The notes beneath the pieces were generated by a model. It made no database searches, was not told the DNA's origin, and saw only the letters and a program-made list of their open reading frames with translations. From JBBPZA01 sp963797015 (lineage in GTDB: Bacteria > Actinomycetota > Thermoleophilia > Solirubrobacterales > Solirubrobacteraceae), in the NCBI GenBank assembly GCA_963797015.1, contig CAWCNV010000001.1, positions 620,001-684,000 on the forward strand: DNA of 64,000 nucleotides, in the 5' to 3' direction. Of this stretch, positions 17,560-25,793 are shown one piece after another (position 1 is the stretch's first letter; every line of letters begins with the position of its first letter). Position numbers and translations under genes: made by a program.

Positions 17560-17560
17560 G
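17543..17560 (+). repeat. Right 18-bp direct repeat (att-like), joined to the uppS start
   Basis: An exact copy of the last 18 bases of frr. Its final G is the first base of the uppS GTG start codon. The preceding bases differ from frr, which sets the left limit of the repeat. Confidence 0.8.
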
Positions 17561-18270
17561 TGGGGGAGGGGCCGGAGGGGGGCGGTCGAGACGAGCGCGG
17601 CGCTGGCGAGCGGGCCCGCTACGTCGCGATCATCACCGACGGCAACGGTCGCTGGGCCCAGCGCCGGGGGCTGCCTGTGGTCGAGGGCCACCAGGCGGGC
17701 GCCGACACGGTCAAGGCGCGCCTGCGCGACGCTGTCGACCTCGGGCTGCGCGAGCTGACGGTCTACTCGTTCTCGACCGAGAACTGGTCGCGCCCGGCGG
17801 CCGAGGTCAGCGCGCTGATGGCGATGTTCGCCGAGCGCATCGATCGCGAGACGCCCGAGCTGCACGACGAGGGCGTCCGGATGCGCTTCGTCGGGCGCCG
17901 CGCAGGCGTCGCGCCCGAGCTCGTGGAGCGTATGGAGTGGGCCGAGAAGCTGACCGCGGCCAACGACCGGATCACCCTCTTCGTCGCCTTCAACTACGGC
18001 GGCAGGGCGGAGATCGTGGACGCGGCGCGAACCTTTCAGGACGGCGACGAGGAGGAGTTTCGCCGCCATCTCTACGCCCCCGAGATGCACGACCCCGACC
18101 TGATAATCCGAACGAGCGGCGAGCAGCGCGTGTCCAACTACCTGCTGTGGCAGGGCGCGTACTCCGAGCTCGTGTTCCGCGACGAGCTGTGGCCCGACTT
18201 CTCGCGTGAGGCGTTCGAAGCCTCGCTCGAGGAATACACGGCGCGCAAGCGCCGCTTCGGGGGCCGCTGA
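17560..18270 (+). CDS. uppS: Isoprenyl diphosphate synthase (undecaprenyl diphosphate synthase family)
   Basis: UppS makes the long cis-prenyl diphosphate that becomes the lipid carrier for peptidoglycan. The protein has the catalytic Asp in IITDGNGRWAQRRGLPVVEG, the SFSTENWSRP segment, the FNYGGRAEI motif and RTSGEQRVSNYLLWQ, all typical. From GTG 17560 it has 236 aa with a 23-residue Gly/Glu-rich N-terminal tail. That start is created by the frr end repeat, so expression after the insertion depends on readthrough or a new promoter. The cdsA start overlaps its stop by one base. Confidence 0.92.
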   Translation: MGEGPEGGGRDERGAGERARYVAIITDGNGRWAQRRGLPVVEGHQAGADTVKARLRDAVDLGLRELTVYSFSTENWSRPAAEVSALMAMFAERIDRETPELHDEGVRMRFVGRRAGVAPELVERMEWAEKLTAANDRITLFVAFNYGGRAEIVDAARTFQDGDEEEFRRHLYAPEMHDPDLIIRTSGEQRVSNYLLWQGAYSELVFRDELWPDFSREAFEASLEEYTARKRRFGGR

Positions 18271-19136
18271 TGGCGCGCACGGCACCGAGCACGAGGCGCG
18301 GGAGCGGGCGCGGCGGCGGTGGTGGGCGGAGGCGACGGCGGCGATCGCGCTCGGACCTGCGCGCGCGGGTGCTGGTCGCGATCCCGGCGATCCTGTTCGC
18401 GATCTTCATCATCGCCGAGGGCGGTTTGATCTTCACGCTCGGCGTGATCGCGCTGGGGATCGTGTGCCTGCACGAGCTTTACACGCTCTTCGCCCCCGTC
18501 CGGCCGGTGACCCTCGCCGGCTTCCTGGGGCTGATCGCGCTCGCGCTCGCCGCCCTCTATGGCGACCAGTTCCAGATCGTGCTCGTGCTCGCGGCGTTCG
18601 TGCCGGTGCTGTTCGCGCTGACGGTGGTCGGGCCGACCCGGCGCTACCCCACGCTCGCGATGGGCGTCACCGCGCTCGGGGTGGGCTGGATCGGGCTAGC
18701 CATCGCGCAAGCGGTGCTGCTGCGCGAGGCGCCGCACGGCGACGGCGTGATCGTCGACCTGCTCGTCGGGACGTTCGTCGGCGACACCGCCGCCTACTTC
18801 GGCGGCCGCGCGCTCGGCCGGCGGCCGCTCGCGCCGCGGATCTCGCCCAACAAGACGCTCGAGGGCCTGGCCGTGGGCTTCGTGTTCGCGATCGCGGGAA
18901 CCTGGTTCGCCGGGCTCTACCAGGACTGGCTGTCGGGCGTCGACGCGCTGCTGCTCGGGCTCGGCGTGGCGATCGCCGCGCCGATCGGCGACCTGTTCGA
19001 GTCGTTCGTCAAGCGCGACGCCGACACGAAGGACACGGGCAGCCTGTTCGGCGCCCACGGCGGCGCGCTCGATCGCCTCGACGCCGTGCTGTTCGCGGTG
19101 CCGGTCGGCTACTACATCTGGATCGCGCTGCTCTGA
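18270..19136 (+). CDS. cdsA: Phosphatidate cytidylyltransferase
   Basis: CdsA makes CDP-diacylglycerol from phosphatidic acid and CTP in the membrane. The 288-aa protein begins with a basic Gly/Arg-rich cytoplasmic tail of about 30 residues, then has about seven hydrophobic segments. It carries the family signature near the C-terminus: ISPNKTLEGLAVG, then IGDLFESFVKRDADTKDTG and GGALDRLDAVLF. The PgsA homologue that would use its product is at 60.4 kb. uppS-cdsA order is conserved; dxr, often next, is 5.5 kb away here. Confidence 0.93.
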   Translation: MARTAPSTRRGSGRGGGGGRRRRRRSRSDLRARVLVAIPAILFAIFIIAEGGLIFTLGVIALGIVCLHELYTLFAPVRPVTLAGFLGLIALALAALYGDQFQIVLVLAAFVPVLFALTVVGPTRRYPTLAMGVTALGVGWIGLAIAQAVLLREAPHGDGVIVDLLVGTFVGDTAAYFGGRALGRRPLAPRISPNKTLEGLAVGFVFAIAGTWFAGLYQDWLSGVDALLLGLGVAIAAPIGDLFESFVKRDADTKDTGSLFGAHGGALDRLDAVLFAVPVGYYIWIALL

Positions 19137-19194
19137 AGCGCGCCGGCGCGCGCGCGGGTACTGTTTCGCCGGCGAGCGAGGAGGGGAGCCCACG

Positions 19195-21345
19195 TTGCGC
19201 AGATTCGCGATCGGCATGTTGGTTGCGTCACTCGGATTGGCCGTGCTCGGCGCCGCGGGCGCGGTCGCGGACGAGGCCTCGCTTTTCGCCGGGCCGGGGC
19301 AGCGACCGGGCCCGGCGATCCTCTACAAGCGCATAAAGACCGCTCCGCAGCTCACCAACGCGGGCGTCTGGAGGGCCAAGCCGATCCTGATCTCCGGCGC
19401 CAGCGCGTACCGCGACGGCGAGTTCCTGTACCAGGACTACCTCTACGACGACCTGGGCGCCAAAGCCGATCCCCAGCCCGGCGACCCGCGCCGTTCGACC
19501 TCGGTCTTCTCGACGCCGAGCGGCACCTACACGTACCCGACGGCGCCGGCCTACGCCAGCAACGCCGCCGACCTCGTCGAGCTGCGGGTCAAGCCTCTCG
19601 CGGGCGCGACCGCGTTCCGGCTCACCTTCAACACGCTCATCGACCCCGAGCTCACCGCGGCGACGATCGCGATCGGCACCTCGTCCGCCCCGCGCCAGTT
19701 CCCCCATGGGGCCAACGCCTCGGCCCCGGCCGAGCTGTTCCTGACCTGGCACGGCGACGAGGCCGACCTGGCGGATGCGGCGACGGGCCAGCCGGTCGAC
19801 GGCGAGATCGGCGTCGACGTCGACGCAGCGCGCCGGCAGGTCACGCTCCGCGTACCGCACAACCTGTGGGACCCGGGCCGGCGGACGGTCCGCCTCGCCG
19901 CGGGGGTGGGGCTGTGGGACAAGGCGAACGGGCGCTACCTACTCCCGCAAGCCGTCGCCGACGCTGGCACGCCCGGCGGGGCCGGAGGTCTGGCGCGGCC
20001 CACGGCATTCTTCAACGTCGCGTTCCGCCCCACCGAGCCGTATCCCTTCTCGAACGTGGCGGGCCCCGCAGGCGCCGCATGGTGGCGCGAGCGGTTCCAG
20101 TCCAACGCGCTCACGGCGGGCGACATCTCCGGCTTTCGCGCCTTCGTGAACTTCGACCTCCTCGCGCGCAAGGTCGACGACAACCTGCGCGGCCGGCCCC
20201 AGGGCGTACCGACCACCGGGCCGATGAACCGCATCCTCTCGAGCCGCTTCCAGACGGGGCAGGGCGGCGTGGACTTCAGCGACGGCTGCAGCCCCTCGAC
20301 TCCCAGCTGCGACGGGGAGCTGCGCGGCCGCCTGCAGCCCTACTTGCTGTACGTGCCGCCCAAGCCCCCGAGCGGAGGCCGTTACCAGCTCACGCTGCTG
20401 CTGCACTCGCTGAGCGCCAACTACAACCAGTTCGGGGCCTCGCGCAACCAGAGCCAGTTCGGCGACCGCTCGCGGCCCTCGCTGGTGATCACCCCGTCGG
20501 GCCGCGGACCCGACGGCTTCTACCGCGACCTCGCCGGCGCCGACACCTTCGAGGTGTGGGCCGACGTCGCCGCCCGCTACCGGCTCGATCCGCGGCACAC
20601 GACGATCGCGGGCTACTCGATGGGTGGCTTCGGGACCTTCCAGCTCGCCAGCCAGTTCCCGGACCTCTTCGCGCGCGCCCAGCCGACCGTGGGCACGATG
20701 CTCTACCTGAACAGGCTGGCCTCCGTGCGCTGGATCCCGTTCCGGATGTGGAACGCCACGGCCGACAACCTGGTCCGTCCGGGGCTGTACCGGTCGAGCG
20801 CCAACGCGCTCCAGCGGCTCGGCTATCGCTACCGGCTGGACGAGTTCACCGGCCTGGGCCACGTCTCGCTGGCCGCGAACGACTGGTATGAGCCCGCGGC
20901 GCAGTTCCTCGATTACTCGACCGTGTTCCGCAACCCGCCGCGCGTGACCTTCGTGCGCGACACGGCGCAGGACTTCCCCCGGGCGGGCACGACGGCCGAC
21001 CACGCCTACTGGGTCTCGCGGATCCGTCTGCGCAGCGGCGTGACGACGGGCAAGGTGGACGTCCGATCGCGGGGCTTCGGCCGGGGTGACCCGACGCCGT
21101 CCGACCTCACGGGCACCGGCAACCTGGAAGGTGGGACGCTCGGCACGCTCCCCTTCTCGATCCGCCGGACGGTCTGGGGAGCGATCCCGCGGATCCCGGT
21201 GCGCGACCGGCTCGACATCACCTCCGAAGGGGTGCGGTCGATCACGATCGACGCGCGCCGGGCGCGTGTCTCCTGCGACCCGGCGCTGAACATCGACGCC
21301 GACGGCCCGCTTCAGGTCCGGTTGCGCCACTGCCCGCGCAAGTAG
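19195..21345 (+). CDS. Exported alpha/beta-hydrolase (esterase-like) with N-terminal beta domain
   Basis: The 716-aa protein has a clear signal peptide (MRRFAIGMLVASLGLAVLG, cut near AVADE). Residues about 30-270 look like a beta-sandwich region, possibly carbohydrate binding. Residues about 370-570 form an alpha/beta hydrolase with the nucleophile elbow GYSMGGFGTF and a probable catalytic His in GLGHVSLAAND. LTLLLHSLSANYNQFG near residue 400 resembles the oxyanion-hole strand of PHB depolymerase-type esterases. The C-terminus is beta-rich. Start is TTG 19195, preceded by GAGGAGGGG. Substrate unknown; it is the first of a group of exported proteins that includes glycosidases. Confidence 0.65.
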   Translation: MRRFAIGMLVASLGLAVLGAAGAVADEASLFAGPGQRPGPAILYKRIKTAPQLTNAGVWRAKPILISGASAYRDGEFLYQDYLYDDLGAKADPQPGDPRRSTSVFSTPSGTYTYPTAPAYASNAADLVELRVKPLAGATAFRLTFNTLIDPELTAATIAIGTSSAPRQFPHGANASAPAELFLTWHGDEADLADAATGQPVDGEIGVDVDAARRQVTLRVPHNLWDPGRRTVRLAAGVGLWDKANGRYLLPQAVADAGTPGGAGGLARPTAFFNVAFRPTEPYPFSNVAGPAGAAWWRERFQSNALTAGDISGFRAFVNFDLLARKVDDNLRGRPQGVPTTGPMNRILSSRFQTGQGGVDFSDGCSPSTPSCDGELRGRLQPYLLYVPPKPPSGGRYQLTLLLHSLSANYNQFGASRNQSQFGDRSRPSLVITPSGRGPDGFYRDLAGADTFEVWADVAARYRLDPRHTTIAGYSMGGFGTFQLASQFPDLFARAQPTVGTMLYLNRLASVRWIPFRMWNATADNLVRPGLYRSSANALQRLGYRYRLDEFTGLGHVSLAANDWYEPAAQFLDYSTVFRNPPRVTFVRDTAQDFPRAGTTADHAYWVSRIRLRSGVTTGKVDVRSRGFGRGDPTPSDLTGTGNLEGGTLGTLPFSIRRTVWGAIPRIPVRDRLDITSEGVRSITIDARRARVSCDPALNIDADGPLQVRLRHCPRK

Positions 21346-21359
21346 GCCGGGCAGGGGCG

Positions 21360-23792
21360 GTGCACGTTGCGGGTCGGCTGCCGGCGGTGACGGGCGGGCT
21401 CGCGCTCGCAGCCTCGCTGCTCGCTCCGGGGCCCGCTGCCGCCGAGCCCGACGCGGTGGTCCGCGCCGGCCCGCTGCGAGCCGAGGTCCGTGCGCGCCCG
21501 TGGAGCATCGTGTTCCGCCAGCGCGGCGGCGAGGCGCTGCGCGAGGCAGGGGGGAGGGTGGGAATGCGGGCGCTGCGGCTGACGCGCATCGCAGGCGGCG
21601 TCGAGGCGCTCGTCGGCGTCCGCAGCCCGGAGCTGCGCGTCCGCGTGCGCGCTCGGGGGGAGGGGGTGCTGAGCCTCGAGGTGCGCGCGCTCGCGGCGGC
21701 GACGGGCCCGGTCGCCGAGCGCTTCGCGGCGCGGCCCGGCGAGCGCTTCCTGGGCTTCGGCGAGCGCTCAAACGCGGTCGACCAGCGCGGGCGCGAGGTG
21801 GAGAGCTACGTGTCGGACGGGCCGTTCCGGCCCGAGGACCGGGCGGTCGGTGGGGCGATCCGGCCGCCGTGGGCGCGCGGCGAGCGCGACGACAGCACCT
21901 ACTACCCGGTCCCGTGGCTGCTCTCCTCGCGCGGCTATGGCGTGCTGGTCGACGAGGACGCGACCAGCCGCTTCACGCTCGCTCCCGGCGCGAGCCGCGC
22001 GTGGCGGGTGCGCGCGACCGGCCGGCGGCTCGCGCTGCGGGTGTTCGCCGGGCCGACGCCGGCGCAGGCGCTCGCGCGCTTCACCGCGAGCACCGGCCGC
22101 CAGGGGCGGCCTGGAGCGCCGTGGGCGTACGGCCCGTGGGTGCAGACCGGGCAGCCCAACGTGATCCCGCCGGCCGAGGAGCAGGGCATCTTCCGCACGC
22201 TGCGCGCGGCCGACGCCCCCGTGTCGGCCGCCGAGACCCAGATGCACTACCTGCCGTGCGGCGCCCAGGGCGGCCGCGAGGCGGCCGAGCGCGCTCGCAC
22301 CGCCGCCTTCCACGCGCTCGGAGTCGCCCGCCTCGTCTACTTCAACCCGTCGCTGTGCGCGTCCTACGCGAGCGTCTTCGACCGCGCGGCGGCCGCAGGC
22401 GCGCTGCAGCTCGGGGCCGGCGGGCGGCCGTTCACCTACCCCTCGTTCGTGGGCGGGTCGGGCGCGGCCGGCTTCACGGTCGAGCCACTGGCGCAGTGGG
22501 ACTTCACCGCCCCCGCGACCGCCGGCCTGTACGGCGCGCTGCTGCGCGAGGCGGTCGCGGACCAGGGCGCCGACGGCTGGATGGAGGACTTCGGCGAGGA
22601 CACGCCTCCTTCGGTCGTGCTTGCGGACGGAACGACGGGCGAGGCGGCCCACAACCGCTACCCGCGCGACTACCACTGCGCCGTCCAGCGCCTGGCGCGC
22701 ACGCTGCCCAAGCCCGTCGTCCGCTTCCAGCGCTCGGGCTGGACCGGCGCGGCGCGCTGCGCCGACGACGTCTGGGGCGGCGACCCCACTACGGTGTGGG
22801 GCTTCGACGGCCTGCGCTCGGCGCTGACGCAGGGCCTGTCGATCGGCCTCAGCGGCGTCAGCCGGTGGGGCTCTGACATCGGCGGCTACAACTCGTTCGG
22901 GGCGAACGAGCGGCTCACTTCGGAGCTCCTCACGCGCTGGATCGAGCTCGGCGCGGTCAGCGGCGTGATGCGGACCAAGCGCACCGGGATCGCACTTCCG
23001 CCCTACACCCGGCCGCAGGTCTACGACCCCGCCCACATCGGCGTCTGGCGGCGGTACGCGAAGCTGCGCACGGCGCTGTACCCCTACCTCGTGGCCGCGG
23101 ACGCGAGCTACCGGCGCACCGGGATGCCGATCATGCGCCACCTCGCGCTCGCCTATCCCGGCGACCGGCGCGCGGTGGCGCAGGACCGCGAGTTCCTCTT
23201 CGGCCCCGACCTGCTCGTCGCGCCGGTCACGAGCCCGGCGCAGCGGCGCAAGGCGGTCTACCTGCCGCGCGGGAGCTGGGTGGAATTCTGGGCCTCGGTC
23301 GCGTATGACCGCGGCGGGCGCGGCGGCTTCGAGCCGCGCCGGGCGCGACTGCTGGCCGGTGGTCGCGCGCGGACGCTCGCCGCGCCCCTGGGCCGGTTGC
23401 CGCTGCTGCTGCGGGCCGGCGCCGTCCTGCCGCTGCTGCCGGCCGACGTCGACACGCTGGCGCCCTACCGCGCGCCGGGCGTGGTGAGCCTCGCCGACCG
23501 GCGCGACAGGCTCGAGCTGCTCGCCTTCCCGCGCGAGCGCTCGAGCGCCCGCTTCGGCCTCGACGGCCGTCTGCGCTCGCGCGAGGACCGGGGCCGCTGG
23601 ACGCTCGCCGTGGAGGCGGCCAGGCGGCGCGCCTTCACCCTGCGCGCCGGGCTCACCGCCCTGCGGCGCCCGTTCCGGCCGCGCAGCGTGCGGCTCGACG
23701 GCCGCCGGCTGCCCTTCCGCTACGACTCCGGCACGCGCGTCCTGACCGTCACCTTCGCCGCGCGCCGCGGCCGCCTGGTCGTGCAACGATGA
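21360..23792 (+). CDS. Exported glycoside hydrolase family 31 protein
   Basis: The 810-aa protein has a signal peptide ending near PGPAAAEP and reads as GH31 (alpha-glucosidase/alpha-xylosidase/sulfoquinovosidase family). The nucleophile Asp is in DGWMEDFGEDTPP (about residue 405), the acid/base region is WGGDPTTVWGF, and SRWGSDIGGYNSF and GVMRTKRTGI follow. The WMxDFGE form is that of the sulfoquinovosidase branch (YihQ has WMADFGE) rather than the WxDMNE of classical alpha-glucosidases. Residues that bind the sulfonate could not be confirmed by eye. It starts GTG 21360, 14 bases after the esterase-like gene, and probably works with it outside the membrane. Confidence 0.8.
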   Translation: MHVAGRLPAVTGGLALAASLLAPGPAAAEPDAVVRAGPLRAEVRARPWSIVFRQRGGEALREAGGRVGMRALRLTRIAGGVEALVGVRSPELRVRVRARGEGVLSLEVRALAAATGPVAERFAARPGERFLGFGERSNAVDQRGREVESYVSDGPFRPEDRAVGGAIRPPWARGERDDSTYYPVPWLLSSRGYGVLVDEDATSRFTLAPGASRAWRVRATGRRLALRVFAGPTPAQALARFTASTGRQGRPGAPWAYGPWVQTGQPNVIPPAEEQGIFRTLRAADAPVSAAETQMHYLPCGAQGGREAAERARTAAFHALGVARLVYFNPSLCASYASVFDRAAAAGALQLGAGGRPFTYPSFVGGSGAAGFTVEPLAQWDFTAPATAGLYGALLREAVADQGADGWMEDFGEDTPPSVVLADGTTGEAAHNRYPRDYHCAVQRLARTLPKPVVRFQRSGWTGAARCADDVWGGDPTTVWGFDGLRSALTQGLSIGLSGVSRWGSDIGGYNSFGANERLTSELLTRWIELGAVSGVMRTKRTGIALPPYTRPQVYDPAHIGVWRRYAKLRTALYPYLVAADASYRRTGMPIMRHLALAYPGDRRAVAQDREFLFGPDLLVAPVTSPAQRRKAVYLPRGSWVEFWASVAYDRGGRGGFEPRRARLLAGGRARTLAAPLGRLPLLLRAGAVLPLLPADVDTLAPYRAPGVVSLADRRDRLELLAFPRERSSARFGLDGRLRSREDRGRWTLAVEAARRRAFTLRAGLTALRRPFRPRSVRLDGRRLPFRYDSGTRVLTVTFAARRGRLVVQR

Positions 23793-23822
23793 GTTTCGCG
23801 CCCCGCGCGGGTCTGTAATGAC

Positions 23823-24569
23823 ATGAGCCTTCCCAAGATCGCATCACGAGACGAGTGGCTGACCGCCCGCAAGGCGCTGCTGGCCAAGGAGAAGGAGCAG
23901 ACCCGGCGCCGCGACGCCCTCAACGCCGAGCGCCGGCGGCTGCCGATGGTCAGGATCGAGAAGGACTACGTGTTCGAGGGCCCGGAGGGCCGCGTGGGCC
24001 TGCTCGACCTGTTCGAGGGCCGGCGCCAGCTGATCGTCGGCCACTTCATGTTCGACCCGCGCTGGGAGGACGGCTGCCCGAGCTGCACCGCCGGGGCCGA
24101 CGAGGTCTCCGACGGCCTGCTGGCCCACCTCCACGCCCGCGACACGACGCTCGCCTACGTGTCGCGCGCGCCGCTGCACAAGCTCGAGCGATGGAAGGCG
24201 AGCCGCGGCTGGAAGTTCCCGTGGTACTCATCGCACGGCAGCGACTTCAACTACGACTTCCACGTCACGCTCGACGAGAGCGTGGCCCCGGTCGAGTACA
24301 ACTACCGCAGCCGGGAGGAGTACGAGCGGCGGGGCGCGAGCTTCTACGTGGAGGGCGACGCGCCGATCGAGATGCCGGGAACGAGCTACTTCCTGCGCGA
24401 CGGCGACGGGGTCTTCCACACCTACTCGAGCTACGCGCGCGGGGCCGAGATGACCGGCGGCTCCTACTACTTCCTCGACCTCACGGCGCTGGGGCGGCAG
24501 GAGGATTGGGAGGAGCCGAAGGGCCGCGCCGCTGCGGCGCACGCTGCTTCGCCCGACTTCGCGGAGTAG
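23823..24569 (+). CDS. DUF899 family thioredoxin-like protein
   Basis: The 248-aa protein is a typical DUF899 member: RRLPMVRIEKDYVFEGPEG, then FMFDPRWEDGCPSCTAGADE, the Trp/Tyr-rich region RGWKFPWYSSHGSDFNYDF and GTSYFLRDGDGVFHTYSSY. The fold is thioredoxin-like with a CxxC-like pair (CPSC). A redox or peroxide role is often proposed but not shown. No signal peptide. It stands alone between the GH31 gene and dxr. Confidence 0.85.
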   Translation: MSLPKIASRDEWLTARKALLAKEKEQTRRRDALNAERRRLPMVRIEKDYVFEGPEGRVGLLDLFEGRRQLIVGHFMFDPRWEDGCPSCTAGADEVSDGLLAHLHARDTTLAYVSRAPLHKLERWKASRGWKFPWYSSHGSDFNYDFHVTLDESVAPVEYNYRSREEYERRGASFYVEGDAPIEMPGTSYFLRDGDGVFHTYSSYARGAEMTGGSYYFLDLTALGRQEDWEEPKGRAAAAHAASPDFAE

Positions 24570-24611
24570 CGCTCCTGTGTGGCCGGATGCTGGGCACCCC
24601 CTTCGTCGACC

Positions 24612-24617
24612 TAGACT
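24612..24617 (+). promoter_or_regulatory. Candidate -10 box for a leaderless dxr transcript
   Basis: TAGACT lies nine bases before the dxr ATG (24627). No ribosome-binding site is visible between them. Confidence 0.45.
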
Positions 24618-24626
24618 CAGCCCCGC

Positions 24627-25793
24627 ATGCGGCGATTGTTGATCCTCGGTTCGACGGGCTCGATCGGGACGCAGGCGCTCGACATCGTCGAGCGCTCTGA
24701 CGAGCTCGAGCTCGTCGGGCTCTCCGCGCAGGGCTCGTGGCGTGACCTTGTCGAGCAGGCGCGCGCCCACCGGGTCGCGCGCATCGCGCTGGCCGACCAC
24801 GACGCCGCGGCGCTCGCGGGGGAGGCGTGGGCGGAGGGGGAGGTGCTGTCGGGCGCCGAGGGGCTCGTGCGCCTGGTGACCGACTCCGGGGCCGACGTCG
24901 TGCTCAACGCGCTGACCGGCTCGGCCGGCCTCGGTCCGACGATCGCGACGCTCGGCGAGGGCATCGACCTCGCGCTGGCCAACAAGGAGTCGCTGGTCGT
25001 GGGCGGCGAGCTCGTGATGCAGCTCGCCGAGGGCACCGGCGCGCAGATCCTGCCCGTCGACTCCGAGCACTCGGCGCTGCACCAGCTCCTGCACGGAGAG
25101 CGGCCGGGGACGGTGGACCGCCTCGTGCTCACCGCCTCCGGCGGGCCCTTCCGGGGCCGGCGCGCCGACGAGCTGCGCGACGTGACCGTCCAGGAGGCGC
25201 TCGCGCATCCGACGTGGGCGATGGGCGGTCGTATCACGATCGACTCGGCGACGCTGATGAACAAGGGCCTGGAGATGATCGAGGCCCACCACCTCTTCGG
25301 CGTCCCCTACGAGCGCATCGAGGTCCTGGTGCATCCGCAGTCCATCGTCCACAGCCTGATCGACCTGTGCGACGGCGCCTCGCTCGCCCACCTCGGCTAC
25401 CCGGACATGCGCGTGCCCATCTCCTACGCGCTCCATCACCCCGAGCGCGTCGACGTACCGGTGCGCCGGCTCGACCTCGCCGAGCTGGGCGCGCTGAGCT
25501 TCGAGCGCGTCGACGAGCGGACCTTCGCGTGCCTGCGGCTGGCGCGCGAGGCGGCGCAGGCGGGCGGTACCGCGCCGTGCGTGCTCAACGCGGCGGACGA
25601 GGTGGCCGTCAACGCCTTCCTGCGCGGGCGCGTGGGGTTCCTCGACATCGCCGCCGTGGTCGAGGGCGCGCTCGAGCGCGTGGAGGCGGCGCCGGTGCGC
25701 GCGTTCGAGTCGCTGTACGAGGCCGACCACCGGGCGCGCGAGGTCGCCGCCGAGCTCGTCTCGCAGCGCGAGCGGCGCACCGCGGCGACCTAG
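24627..25793 (+). CDS. dxr: 1-deoxy-D-xylulose 5-phosphate reductoisomerase
   Basis: DXR makes 2-C-methyl-D-erythritol 4-phosphate, the second step of the MEP isoprenoid pathway. The 388-aa protein shows the NADPH motif LGSTGSIGTQAL, ALANKESLVVGG, the metal-binding Asp/Glu in PVDSEHSALHQ, ASGGPFRG, HPTWAMGGRITIDSATLMNKGLE in part, and the C-terminal CVLNAADEVAV. The window also holds ispG and uppS of the same supply line. The stop shares the palindrome CTAG with the stop of rseP on the other strand. Confidence 0.95.
   Translation: MRRLLILGSTGSIGTQALDIVERSDELELVGLSAQGSWRDLVEQARAHRVARIALADHDAAALAGEAWAEGEVLSGAEGLVRLVTDSGADVVLNALTGSAGLGPTIATLGEGIDLALANKESLVVGGELVMQLAEGTGAQILPVDSEHSALHQLLHGERPGTVDRLVLTASGGPFRGRRADELRDVTVQEALAHPTWAMGGRITIDSATLMNKGLEMIEAHHLFGVPYERIEVLVHPQSIVHSLIDLCDGASLAHLGYPDMRVPISYALHHPERVDVPVRRLDLAELGALSFERVDERTFACLRLAREAAQAGGTAPCVLNAADEVAVNAFLRGRVGFLDIAAVVEGALERVEAAPVRAFESLYEADHRAREVAAELVSQRERRTAAT

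Larger units (their letters stand above)
16475..17560. mobile_element. 1.09-kb insertion between frr and uppS, flanked by 18-bp direct repeats
   Basis: The block separates frr from uppS, which elsewhere in bacteria are close or overlapping. The 18-bp frr end is present at both edges. The right copy supplies the G of the uppS GTG start (the bases TAGTG), so without the insert frr and uppS would overlap by one base. Inside are one NTF2-like gene, visibly less GC-rich than its neighbours, and an unidentified minus-strand fragment. GCTAACG heptamers occur near both ends: twice at 16513-16530, and as the inverted pair GTGCTAACG/CGTTAGCAC at 17409-17441. A 12-bp tandem repeat GTTTCGCTAGCC lies at 17254-17277. 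I see no integrase gene, so this is either a decayed island or an element moved in trans. Confidence 0.7.

Noticed and set aside
17357..17560. Small open frame ending in EILEV
   Set aside because: Ends with the frr-derived repeat by chance of insertion; no motif and no promoter or ribosome site.
17500..17560. tRNA-like sequence at the right edge of the insertion
   Set aside because: The stretch has no cloverleaf; the duplicated target is the frr end, not a tRNA.
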